Source: Pengzhenrongella sicca (GTDB lineage Bacteria > Actinomycetota > Actinomycetes > Actinomycetales > Cellulomonadaceae). From it: a stretch of 64,000 bases of DNA. The position numbers and the translations under genes were made by a program. Under the pieces are notes generated by a model. It did no database searches. It had not been told where the DNA came from and saw only the letters and a program-made list of their open reading frames with translations. The stretch is from positions 1,302,001 to 1,366,000 of the forward strand of contig NZ_CP071868.1 in the NCBI RefSeq assembly GCF_017569225.1, given 5' to 3'. Positions 8,071 through 16,861 of the stretch are shown here, one piece after another (position 1 is the first letter of the stretch; each line of letters begins with the position of its first letter).

Positions 8071-8630
8071 GACGGGTCGGGCGGGCCGCAGACGTGGCCG
8101 TCCTCATCGATCGGCTGCCCGCAGCGCGGGCACGCGGGTCGCCCCGACCGGACGACCTGCCGGGTGCGCTGGACGAAGGCCCGCGCGGTCCCCACGGGCA
8201 TCCGGACGAGCAGCACCTCGCTCGGTTCGGCGGTGTCGAGGCCAGGTGCGGATTCCTCGGGGCCCTCGTCGTCGGCGAGGTCGAGCGGGTACGCCTCGAG
8301 GACGACCTGCGCGGTCGTGGGGTCCCAGCCCAGCCGGATGGACCCGGTGCGGAACTGCTCCTCGACGGGCTGGTCCAAAGGCTCGTTGTCGACGAGCTCG
8401 GCGGGCGTCTGGGCGGGCACGCTGTAGCGGTTGCCGTCGTCGGCCATCAGCGCGTCGAGCATCTCGTCGATCTTCTCGGCGAGCAGCTGGGACTGCTGCT
8501 TCTCCAGCGCGACGCTGGCGCTTCGCGCGCCGTCGCGCACCTGCAGGTAGAAGGTGCGCGATCCGGGGCGGCCGACCGTGCCGACGACGACGCGGTCGGG
8601 CCAGGCGAACTCGTGGACGAGGGCGGGCAT
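8067..8630 (-). CDS. DUF3090 family protein with C-terminal zinc-ribbon-like motif
   Basis: A 187-residue protein of the actinobacterial DUF3090 family (TIGR03847). The start is MPALVHEFAWPDRVV with conserved GTVGRPGSRTFYLQ near residue 20. An internal run of acidic residues (DDEGPEES) precedes MPVGTARAFVQR. The C-terminus holds CPRC...HVC spaced like a small metal-binding ribbon. It is middle gene of a trio, 9 bases after the phosphatase and overlapping the kinase-like gene by 4 bases. The function is unknown; coupling suggests a shared complex or pathway. Confidence 0.88.
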   Translation of the reverse strand: MPALVHEFAWPDRVVVGTVGRPGSRTFYLQVRDGARSASVALEKQQSQLLAEKIDEMLDALMADDGNRYSVPAQTPAELVDNEPLDQPVEEQFRTGSIRLGWDPTTAQVVLEAYPLDLADDEGPEESAPGLDTAEPSEVLLVRMPVGTARAFVQRTRQVVRSGRPACPRCGQPIDEDGHVCGPPDPS

Positions 8631-8639
8631 GCACCCATT

Positions 8640-9359
8640 TTAGGAGGTGGCGCGCTCCGCGTCGTCCGGAACGGACCCGGGGCCGGCCCCGCCGCCGACC
8701 GGCGCGTCGGCGACCGGGCCGAGGGTGCGCAGCCACGACAGGTCGTGGAACTGCGTGTTCGTGGCCACGACCTCGGGTCGGCTGGTCCCGTACCGCACGA
8801 TCGAGACGGACGCGGGGCTGGCGTGCAGGCGCTGGAAGTTGTCCAGGTCCAGGCCGAGCGCGTCGGCCACGATGGCCTTGATGATGTCGCCGTGGGCGAC
8901 CGCGACCCACACGGAGCCCGCGCCGTGCTCCGCCTCGAGCGCGGCGTCGTGGCGCGCGATGGCGGCCACGGATCGCGCCTGCATCGCCGCCATCGACTCG
9001 CCGCCCGGGAACTCGGCCGCCGAAGGCCTGGTCTGGACGACCGACCACAGCGGCTCGCGCGCGAGCTCGCTCAGCGCCCGGCCCTGCCACTGCCCGTAGT
9101 CGCACTCGGTCAGGTCGGCCTCCAGCTCGATCACCGGCGGGTTCGCCTGGTGCGCCAGGATGAGCTGCGCCGTCTGCTGGCAGCGCTCGAGGGGGCTCGA
9201 CACCACGGCGACCAGCGGCACCACCGCGAGTCGACGCGCGGTCCGCGCGGACTGCTCGCGCCCGACGACGTCGAGGCTCACCCCCGCGGCCCGCCCGGCC
9301 AAGATGCCCGCGGAGTTGGCGCTGGTACGACCGTGCCGGACGAGGATGACTGTGGCCAT
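8640..9359 (-). CDS. Histidine phosphatase, MSMEG_4193 family
   Basis: A 239-residue member of the phosphoglycerate-mutase-like histidine phosphatase superfamily. The catalytic motif VRHGRTSAN gives the phospho-histidine (His9), SSPLERCQQTA supplies the second arginine, ECDYGQWQGR near residue 85 supplies the acid, and VAHGDIIKA near residue 155 the second histidine. The family is annotated as MSMEG_4193-type phosphomutase/phosphatase (TIGR03848) of unknown substrate. It leads the trio with DUF3090 and the SCO1521-like kinase; pairing a phosphatase with a kinase-like protein suggests a phosphorylation/dephosphorylation pair, which is inference. Confidence 0.88.
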   Translation of the reverse strand: MATVILVRHGRTSANSAGILAGRAAGVSLDVVGREQSARTARRLAVVPLVAVVSSPLERCQQTAQLILAHQANPPVIELEADLTECDYGQWQGRALSELAREPLWSVVQTRPSAAEFPGGESMAAMQARSVAAIARHDAALEAEHGAGSVWVAVAHGDIIKAIVADALGLDLDNFQRLHASPASVSIVRYGTSRPEVVATNTQFHDLSWLRTLGPVADAPVGGGAGPGSVPDDAERATS

Positions 9360-9387
9360 GCCCGGAGCCTAGGCAGTCGCGGCGCCC

Positions 9388-10770
9388 CTACGGGGCCGCG
9401 GCGAGGGCGAGCAGCCGCGCCACGGCGGCGACGTCGTCGCGCAGCAGGGCGACGGTGACGCGCACGTGCCCGCCCGGGCGGCCCGGCGTCGTCGGCGCGG
9501 GCTGGTCGGCCCGGGCTTGGAACGGACCTCCCGGCGCGACCCGGATCCCGGCCGCCGCGAGCCGGACCAGCGCCGTCGACTCGTCGTGCACCGGCACCCA
9601 CAGGTTGATCCCGTCGCCCGGCTGCACGCTGAGCCCGTGGCCCGCGAGCGCGACGCACAGCGCCCGCTGGCGCGCGTAGTAGGCCCGGCGGGCCTCGGCG
9701 ATCGAGTCCAGCGCCGCGCCGTCGGTGAGCAGGTCGACGAGCACGTGCTGCAGGAGCCGGCTGGTCCAGGCCGGGCCGAGCATCCGGCGCGCGACGAGCC
9801 GGTCGAGCACCGGCGCCGGGCCGCCGACGGCCGCGATGCGCAGATCGGGTCCGTGCGACTTCGAGAAGGAGCGCACGTGCACCACGCGCCCGGGCAGCCA
9901 GGTCCCCAGGCTCACCGGCCGCGCGGAGGAGATCTCGCCCGAGTGGTCGTCCTCGATCACGAGCACGTCGCGTTCGGTCCCGAGCCGGCGGACGACGGCG
10001 GCCAGCTCGCGGGCGCGCGTCGACGTGAGGCTCACCCCGGTCGGGTTGTGCGCGCGGGGCTGCAGGACGACGACGCCGGCGCCCGCCCGGAGCGCGGCGG
10101 CCAGCGCGTCCGGGCGCATGCCGTGGCGGTCGATCGGGACGGGGATCCGCTCGAGGCCGAGCTGCTCGACGAGGTCGAACACCGGCGGGAACCCGGGGTC
10201 CTCGACGGCGACGCGATCCCCGAAGCCGGCGACCTGCTCGAGCGTGCGGCCCAGCGCGTCCATCGCGCCGTCGACGACGGTGATCCGCGCGGGGACGAAC
10301 GGCCACGACGCGCGCAGCAGGGCCTCGAGGGCGGGGATCGTGGGGGAGGAGACGTACGTGTCGGTGTCGGCGGCCGGCATGCGCGCCGCGACGCGCGCGA
10401 GCGCCGGCCCGAGCGCGGGCAGCAGCGTCGGGTCCGGCGTGCCGGTCGACAGGTCCAGGCGCGGCGCGCGCGTGCGGGTCGCGCCGGGGGCCGGCTCGCC
10501 GGCGAGGTCGCGGTAGCTCGGCGGCAACCACCCGGCGGGCTCGGGCAGCACGTAGGTGCCTGCGCGGCCGCGCGAGACCACCAGCCCGACGGCGGACAGC
10601 GCCTGCCACGCGCCGCTCACCGTCGCTGGGCTCACGGCGAGCTCGGCCGCGAGCTCCCGCACCGTCGGCAGCCGGTCGCCGGGCCTGAGCTCGCCGGACC
10701 GGACCAGGCGCGCGATCGCCGCCGCGATGCCGCGCGGGCTGCGGTCCTCGACGTGCGCGGCGAGCTCCAT
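9388..10770 (-). CDS. MocR-type GntR/aminotransferase-fold regulator
   Basis: A 460-residue MocR/PdxR-type transcription factor: an N-terminal GntR winged helix (residues about 10-75, with DRLPTVRELAAELAVSPATV as the recognition region) joined to a fold-type I aminotransferase domain. The PLP lysine lies in SFSKSHGP near residue 280, and NPTGVSL and IEDDHSGE are typical cofactor-pocket motifs. I chose ATG 10770 because domain homology starts there; the open frame extends to 10896 but would run into the opposite promoter. It is divergent from the pyrimidine-degradation genes 166 bases away, so it likely controls them. MocR proteins often sense amines or PLP adducts; beta-alanine or beta-aminoisobutyrate would be plausible effectors (inference). 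Confidence 0.88.
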   Translation of the reverse strand: MELAAHVEDRSPRGIAAAIARLVRSGELRPGDRLPTVRELAAELAVSPATVSGAWQALSAVGLVVSRGRAGTYVLPEPAGWLPPSYRDLAGEPAPGATRTRAPRLDLSTGTPDPTLLPALGPALARVAARMPAADTDTYVSSPTIPALEALLRASWPFVPARITVVDGAMDALGRTLEQVAGFGDRVAVEDPGFPPVFDLVEQLGLERIPVPIDRHGMRPDALAAALRAGAGVVVLQPRAHNPTGVSLTSTRARELAAVVRRLGTERDVLVIEDDHSGEISSARPVSLGTWLPGRVVHVRSFSKSHGPDLRIAAVGGPAPVLDRLVARRMLGPAWTSRLLQHVLVDLLTDGAALDSIAEARRAYYARQRALCVALAGHGLSVQPGDGINLWVPVHDESTALVRLAAAGIRVAPGGPFQARADQPAPTTPGRPGGHVRVTVALLRDDVAAVARLLALAAAP

Positions 10771-10936
10771 CTGGTCATCGTGCGCGGTGGCGGCCCGGTT
10801 TGGGGTAGCGGGCCGGGCGTCGGCGCGCCACGCTCGGACTTGTTTACCCGCGCGACACCCTGGCCGCGTCAGGGGAAACACCACAGAAATGTTCAACCGC
10901 CAGAGTCACATTCCACACCCCAGCACCGGAGGATCC
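10771..10936. promoter_or_regulatory. Divergent regulatory region between MocR regulator and pyrimidine-degradation genes
   Basis: This 166-base region must hold promoters for both directions. It is less GC-rich near 10840-10915 (TTGTTTACCC, GGGAAACACC, GAAATGTTCAACC) than the flanking genes. Near 10790-10815 two short GGCCCGG/GGGCCGGG boxes lie close together, which could be MocR half-sites, but I cannot define an operator. A strong GGAGG ribosome site precedes the ATG at 10937. The regulator side has no clear ribosome site. Confidence 0.4.
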
Positions 10937-11785
10937 ATGACTGTCGTACGAGTCGCTCTCACGCAGGCCACGTGGACCGGTGACAAGGAGTCGATGATCG
11001 CGCTGCATGAGGGCTTCGCGCGGACCGCGGCGGCGCAGGGCGCCCAGGCGATCGCGTTCCAGGAGCTGTTCTACGGTCCGTACTTCGGCATCACGCAGGA
11101 CCCGAAGTACTACGAGTACGCGGAGTCCGTCCCCGGCCCCACGACCGACCGCTTCGCGGCGCTCGCCAAGGAGCTCGGGATGGTCATCATCTTGCCGGTG
11201 TACGAGGAGGACCAGCCCGGCGTGCTCTACAACACCGTGGCGGTGCTCGACGCCGACGGCTCCTACCTCGGCAAGTACCGCAAGCACCACATCCCGCACC
11301 TGCCCAAGTTCTGGGAGAAGTTCTACTTCCGCCCCGGCAACCTCGGCTGGCCGATCTTCGAGACCGCGATCGGCAAGGTCGGCATCACCATCTGCTATGA
11401 CCGGCACTTCCCGGAGGGTTGGCGCACGCTGGGCCTGAACGGCGCCGAGATCGTGTTCAACCCCAACGCCACGGCGCCCGGGATCTCGAACAAGCTCTGG
11501 CAGATCGAGCAGCCGGCGGCCGCGGTCGCGAACGGCTACTTCGTCGTCGCGACCAACCGCGTCGGCCTCGAGGACAACGAGTACGGCGACGAGGCGGTCA
11601 ACTTCTACGGCAGCTCGTACGTCGTCGGGCCCGACGGGGAGTTCGTCGGCGACGTCGGCTCGACGACCGAGACCCAGGTGTTCGTCCGGGACATCGACCT
11701 CGACCAGATCCGGGTCGTGCGCGAGCGCTGGCAGTTCTACCGCGATCGCCGCCCGGACGCCTACGGACCGATCGTGGCGCCATGA
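10937..11785 (+). CDS. pydC: Beta-ureidopropionase (N-carbamoyl-beta-alanine amidohydrolase)
   Basis: A 282-residue nitrilase-superfamily amidase. The catalytic triad is complete: Glu43 in FQELFYGPYF, Lys116 in KYRKHHIPH and Cys153 in TICYDRHFPE. FQELFYGPYF and the C-terminal FYRDRRPDAY are typical of beta-ureidopropionases rather than other nitrilases. It hydrolyses N-carbamoyl-beta-alanine or N-carbamoyl-beta-aminoisobutyrate to the beta-amino acid, CO2 and ammonia: step three of reductive uracil/thymine breakdown. ATG 10937 follows a GGAGG site by six bases. Its stop overlaps the dihydropyrimidinase start (ATGA), so steps two and three are translationally coupled. Identification is strong. 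Confidence 0.93.
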   Translation: MTVVRVALTQATWTGDKESMIALHEGFARTAAAQGAQAIAFQELFYGPYFGITQDPKYYEYAESVPGPTTDRFAALAKELGMVIILPVYEEDQPGVLYNTVAVLDADGSYLGKYRKHHIPHLPKFWEKFYFRPGNLGWPIFETAIGKVGITICYDRHFPEGWRTLGLNGAEIVFNPNATAPGISNKLWQIEQPAAAVANGYFVVATNRVGLEDNEYGDEAVNFYGSSYVVGPDGEFVGDVGSTTETQVFVRDIDLDQIRVVRERWQFYRDRRPDAYGPIVAP

Positions 11786-13197
11786 AGACGCTCATCACGG
11801 GCGGCACGGTCGTCAACGCGACCGGTCGCGGCGCGGCGGACGTCCTCCTGGACGGCGAGACGATCGCGGCCCTCATCGCGCCCGGGTCGACGGCGCTCGG
11901 CGTCGACCTCGCTGCGCACGTCGACCGCGTGATCGATGCGACGGGCAAGTACGTCATCCCGGGCGGCATCGACGCGCACACCCACATGGAGATGCCGTTC
12001 GGCGGCACCTTCGCGGCCGACACGTTCGAGACCGGCACGCGCGCGGCCGCGTGGGGCGGCACGACGACGATCGTCGACTTCGTGGTCCAGTACGCGGGCG
12101 AGAACCCCCTCGACCAGTACGCCGCCTGGCACGCGAAGGCGGCCGGGAACTGCGCGATCGACTACGGCTTCCACCAGATCCTGTCGGACGTCCAGGACTC
12201 GTCGCTGCACGCGATGGACGAGCTCGTCGCGGAGGGCGTGACCAGCTTCAAGCTGTTCATGGCCTACAAGGGCGTCTTTCTCTCGGACGACGGGCAGATC
12301 GTCAAGGCCATGCAGCGGGCCGCGAGCAACGGCTCGATGATCATGATGCACGCGGAGAACGGCAGCGTGATCGACCTGCTCGTGCAGCAGTCGCTCGCGC
12401 GCGGCGAGACCGACCCGATCTACCACGGCCTGACCCGGCCGTGGCAGGCGGAGGAGGAGGCCACCCACCGGGCGATCATGCTCGCGAACCTCACCGGTGC
12501 GCCGCTGTACGTCGTGCACGTGTCCGCCAAGCAGGCCGCCGAGCAGATCGCGCGGGCCCGCGACACCGGGCAGAACGTCTTCGGCGAGACGTGCCCGCAG
12601 TACCTGTACCTCTCGCTCGAGGAGCAGCTCGGCGCGCCAGGCTTCGAGGGCGCCAAGTGGGTGTGCTCGACGCCGCTGCGCTCGCGGGCCGAGCACCACC
12701 AGGACCACATGTGGCGTGCGCTGCGGACCAACGACCTCCAGGTCGTCTCGACCGACCACTGCCCGTTCTGCATGACCCAGAAGCAGCTGGGGCTCGGCGA
12801 CTTCTCGAAGATCCCCAACGGCATCGGTTCGGTCGAGCACCGGCTCGACCTGCTGTACCAGGGCGTCGTCACGGGCGAGATCAGCCTCGAGCGCTGGGTC
12901 GAGATCTGCTCGACGACGCCGGCGCGGATGTTCGGGCTGTACGGCCGCAAGGGCGTGCTCGCGCCGGGCGCCGACGCCGACGTCGTCATCTACGACCCGA
13001 ACGGGCACACCTCGATCGGGCTCGGCAAGACCCACCACATGAACATGGACTACTCGCCGTGGGAGGGCTTCGAGATCGACGGCCACGTCGACACGGTGCT
13101 CTCGCGCGGCGAGCTCCTCATCGGCGACGGCGAGTACCACGGCCGCGCCGGGCACGGCCGGTACGTCAAGCGCGAGCTGTCCCAGTACCTGATCTGA
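11782..13197 (+). CDS. hydA: Dihydropyrimidinase (D-hydantoinase)
   Basis: A 471-residue cyclic amidohydrolase that opens dihydrouracil/dihydrothymine to N-carbamoyl-beta-amino acids. All metal ligands of the binuclear zinc site are visible: His66 and His68 (DAHTHMEMPF), the carboxylated Lys157 (TSFKLFMAY), His190 (MMHAEN), His246 (VVHVSA) and Asp325 (STDHCPF). The length and the GTFAADTFETGT segment fit dihydropyrimidinase/hydantoinase rather than dihydroorotase. The stop codon lies in the first copy of a 19-base tandem repeat. The neighbouring ureidopropionase and methylmalonate-semialdehyde dehydrogenase support a true catabolic role. Confidence 0.94.
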   Translation: MKTLITGGTVVNATGRGAADVLLDGETIAALIAPGSTALGVDLAAHVDRVIDATGKYVIPGGIDAHTHMEMPFGGTFAADTFETGTRAAAWGGTTTIVDFVVQYAGENPLDQYAAWHAKAAGNCAIDYGFHQILSDVQDSSLHAMDELVAEGVTSFKLFMAYKGVFLSDDGQIVKAMQRAASNGSMIMMHAENGSVIDLLVQQSLARGETDPIYHGLTRPWQAEEEATHRAIMLANLTGAPLYVVHVSAKQAAEQIARARDTGQNVFGETCPQYLYLSLEEQLGAPGFEGAKWVCSTPLRSRAEHHQDHMWRALRTNDLQVVSTDHCPFCMTQKQLGLGDFSKIPNGIGSVEHRLDLLYQGVVTGEISLERWVEICSTTPARMFGLYGRKGVLAPGADADVVIYDPNGHTSIGLGKTHHMNMDYSPWEGFEIDGHVDTVLSRGELLIGDGEYHGRAGHGRYVKRELSQYLI

Positions 13198-13222
13198 GTT
13201 TCGGTACCTGACCTGAGTTTCG
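13185..13222. repeat. Two tandem 19-base units covering the hydA stop codon
   Basis: GTACCTGATCTGAGTTTCG at 13185-13203 is followed directly by GTACCTGACCTGAGTTTCG at 13204-13222, one mismatch apart. The first copy holds the hydA stop (13195-13197). It looks like a recent small duplication that lengthened the gap to the next gene. Confidence 0.9.
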
Positions 13223-13246
13223 CCGCACCGATCTAAGGAGCTCAGC

Positions 13247-14278
13247 ATGGAGTTCGGAGTCGTCCTCCAGACGAACCCCCCGGCCGCCCGCACGATCGAG
13301 CTCGCGCGGCAGGCGGAGACTCACGGCTTCGACTACGTGTGGACCTTCGACTCGCACCTGCTGTGGCAGGAGCCGTTCGTGATCTACTCGGCGATCCTCG
13401 CGGCCACCCGCAAGGTCATGGTCGGGCCGATGGTCACCAACCCGGCCACCCGGGACTGGACCGTCACGGCGTCGCTGTTCGCGACCCTCAACGAGATGTA
13501 CGGCAACCGGACGGTGTGCGGCATCGGCCGCGGCGACTCGGCGGTGCGCACCCTCAACGGGCGCCCGTCGAACCTCGCCACGCTCCGCGAGGCGATCCAC
13601 GTCATCCGCGAGCTCGCGAACGACCGCTCGGTCGAGGTGAACGACCGGACGCTGCGGTTCCCCTGGAGCAAGGGGTCCGCGCTCGAGGTGTGGGTCGCCG
13701 CCTACGGCCCGCTCGCGCTCAAGCTCACCGGGGAGGTGGGGGACGGGTTCATCCTGCAGCTCGCCGACCCCGACATCGCCGAGTGGACCATCAAGGTGGT
13801 CCGCGACGCGGCCGAGAAGGCCGGCCGGGACCCGGCCGCGGTGAAGTTCTGCGTCGCCGCGCCGATGTACGTCGGCGACGGGCAGTCGCCCGCCGAGCGC
13901 GCGCACATGCGCGAGCAGTGCCGGTGGTTCGGCGGCATGGTCGGCAACCACGTCGCCGACATCGTCACGAAGTACGGCGCCGGCTCGACGATCCCGACGG
14001 CCTTGACGGACTACATCGCGGGGCGCCAGGGGTACGACTACAACGAGCACGGCCGGGCCGGGAACACGCACGCGTCCTTCGTCCCCGACGAGATCGTCGA
14101 GCGCTTCTGCCTGCTCGGCAGCCCCGCCGAGCACGTCGAGAAGCTCACGGCGCTGCGCGAGCTCGGCGTGACCCAGTTCGCGGGCTACCTCCAGCACGAC
14201 AACAAGGAGCAGACGCTGCGGATGTACGGCGAGCGGGTCATCCCGGCGATGGCCGAGACGGTCGTGGCCACCATATGA
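13247..14278 (+). CDS. LLM-class F420/flavin-dependent oxidoreductase (TIGR03842-like)
   Basis: A 343-residue luciferase-like TIM barrel. MEFGVVLQTNPPA, FDYVWTFDSHLLWQEP, VMVGPMVTNPATRDW and GIGRGDSA match the LLM family, specifically the CPS_4452-type clade (TIGR03842) that is often called F420-dependent. This clade call is from recognition, not a search. The start follows CTAAGGAGCTC. The stop overlaps the first permease gene (ATATGA), so it belongs to the operon. The cluster has dihydropyrimidinase and later enzymes but no dihydropyrimidine dehydrogenase. The simplest inference is that this enzyme reduces uracil/thymine (with F420H2 or reduced flavin), or otherwise prepares the pyrimidine. 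A RutA-like monooxygenase role is less consistent with the downstream enzymes. Confidence 0.88.
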   Translation: MEFGVVLQTNPPAARTIELARQAETHGFDYVWTFDSHLLWQEPFVIYSAILAATRKVMVGPMVTNPATRDWTVTASLFATLNEMYGNRTVCGIGRGDSAVRTLNGRPSNLATLREAIHVIRELANDRSVEVNDRTLRFPWSKGSALEVWVAAYGPLALKLTGEVGDGFILQLADPDIAEWTIKVVRDAAEKAGRDPAAVKFCVAAPMYVGDGQSPAERAHMREQCRWFGGMVGNHVADIVTKYGAGSTIPTALTDYIAGRQGYDYNEHGRAGNTHASFVPDEIVERFCLLGSPAEHVEKLTALRELGVTQFAGYLQHDNKEQTLRMYGERVIPAMAETVVATI

Positions 14279-15137
14279 GGCTCGCCCGCCGGGTCGGGGT
14301 CGGGCTGCTCGCGGTCGTGCTCGCGTGCGCGCTGTGGGAGCTCTACAAGCTGGTCGGCCCCGACGCCGGCGGGCACGTGCTGGGCGCGAGCGTCCTGCCG
14401 CGCGCCGAGGACCGGGCGATGCCCCACGTGTGGGACGTCGTCGGGCGCATGCTCGAGCCGGAGAGCTCGGCCGCCGGCTCGCCGTCCGTCGCGGTGGCGA
14501 TGCTCTCCGCGTGCTGGTTCACGCTGCGCGTCGCGCTGGCTGGCTGGCTCGCCGGCGTCGTCGCGGGCTTCGGCCTCGCCGTCGCGATGCAGCGCTCGCG
14601 CCTGACCGAGGCGGCCGTCTTCCCGTGGGTCGTGCTCAGCCAGACGGTGCCGCTGATCGCGCTCGCCCCGCTCGTGGTCGGCTGGGGCGGCAAGATCCAG
14701 ATCGGCTCGTTCTCGTGGGAGCGGCCGATGTCCGTCGCGCTGATCGCGTCCTACCTCGCGTTCTTCCCGGTGGCGGTCGGGGCGCTGCGCGGGCTGCAGT
14801 CGCCCGACGCCGCGCACGTCGAGCTGTTCCGCGCGCAGGCGGCGAGCTGGTGGCACACCTTCCGGTTCCTGCGGCTGCCCGCGAGCGTGCCGTACCTGCT
14901 GCCCGCGCTGCGCCTGGGTGCCGCGACCGCCGTCGTCGGCGCGATCGTCGCGGAGGTGTCCACCGGCACCAAGGGCGGCATCGGTCGCCTGATCATCGCG
15001 TACGCCCAGGCCGCGAGCGGCGACCCCGCCAAGCCCTGGGCGGCGATCGTCGGCGCCGCGCTGCTCGGCCTCGTCGCCGCCGGCCTCGTCTCCCTGCTCG
15101 GGCTCGGCCTGGGCCGCTACCGCCACACGGAGGTCTC

Positions 15138-15141
<4 letters not shown>
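14275..15141 (+). CDS. ABC transporter permease (first of two), pyrimidine-type substrate
   Basis: A 288-residue SsuC/TauC-like inner-membrane permease with about six or seven hydrophobic segments and the EAA-type loop region LFRAQAASWWHTFRFLRLPASVPYLLPAL (centre AASWWHTFRFLRLPAS). The ATG at 14275 overlaps the stop of the oxidoreductase. It differs clearly from the second permease (15983), so the transporter core is probably a heterodimer. The unusual insert GGKIQIGSFSWERP near residue 140 lies between membrane helices. The substrate is inferred from the operon: uracil, thymine or a dihydro- or carbamoyl derivative. Confidence 0.85.
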
Positions 15142-15982
<841 letters not shown>

Positions 15983-15986
<4 letters not shown>

Positions 15987-16750
15987 GGGGGGTCACCGGG
16001 GCGCTGCGGCAGTGGGCGCCGCCGCTCCTGCTCGGCCTGCTCGGCCTGCTGGCGTGGCAGGCGCTCGTCGTCGGCGCCGACCTCAAGCCGTACCTGCTGC
16101 CCGCCCCGACCGCGATCGGCGAGCAGCTCGTGCTCGTCGCGCCCCTCGTGTGGACGGCCGGCCTCGCGACCGGCGCGAACGTGCTCGTCGGCATCGCGCT
16201 CGGCACGATCGTCGCGATCGTGGCCGCCGTGGCGGCGGCCCGCAGCTCGTTCGTGGACGAGCTGATGTCGCCGACGGCCGCAGCGGTGTCCGTGATGCCG
16301 ATCGTCGCGCTCGCGCCCGCGCTCAACACCATGTTCGGGACGACGTCGACGACGCCGCGGCGGCTGATCGTCGCCGTGGTGGTGTTCGCGCCGGTGTTCG
16401 TCAACACGCTCCGCGGGCTGCGCCAGGTCCAGCCCGTGCACCGTGACCTCATGCGGGCGTACGCGGCGACCGCCGGCCAGCTCACGCGCCTGGTGACGAT
16501 CCCCGGCGCGCTGCCGTTCCTGTTCACGGGCCTGCGGATCGCGTCGTCGACGGCCGTGATCGCGGCGATCGTGGCGGAGTACTTCGGCGGGCTCCAGAAC
16601 GGGCTCGGCTCGCGCATCACCTCGGCCGCGGCCAACAGCGCGTACGGGCGCGCGTGGGCGTTCGTGCTCGGCGCGATCGTGCTCGGCCTGATCTTCTACC
16701 TCGCAACGCTTGCGCTCGAGCGCGCCGTCGCCCGCCGCCACGGCCGCTGA
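15983..16750 (+). CDS. ABC transporter permease (second of two)
   Basis: A 255-residue permease of the same superfamily as the first, with about six membrane helices and the coupling loop LMRAYAATAGQLTRLVTIPGALPFLFTGL (core AATAGQLTRLVTIPGALP). APTAIGEQLV near residue 40 and GRAWAFVLGAIVLG near the end are typical. A DxxTSTTP insertion near residue 110 (MFGTTSTTPRRL) is unusual. It overlaps the ATPase by four bases and is followed 111 bases later by the receptor lipoprotein. Confidence 0.87.
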
Positions 16751-16861
16751 GCCGCCGGCTCGGACCCGCCGGCTCGGGCCCGCCCCCACCTGTCCACCTG
16801 CCACCGCTGCCAGGTCGGCTCTCCACAGCACCTCCCGCACCTACCGAGAAGAGGGAACACG

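Noticed and set aside
13247-14278. RutA-type pyrimidine monooxygenase
   Set aside because: RutA is also LLM-class, but rutB-rutF are absent and the neighbours act on dihydropyrimidines, so a reductive role fits better.
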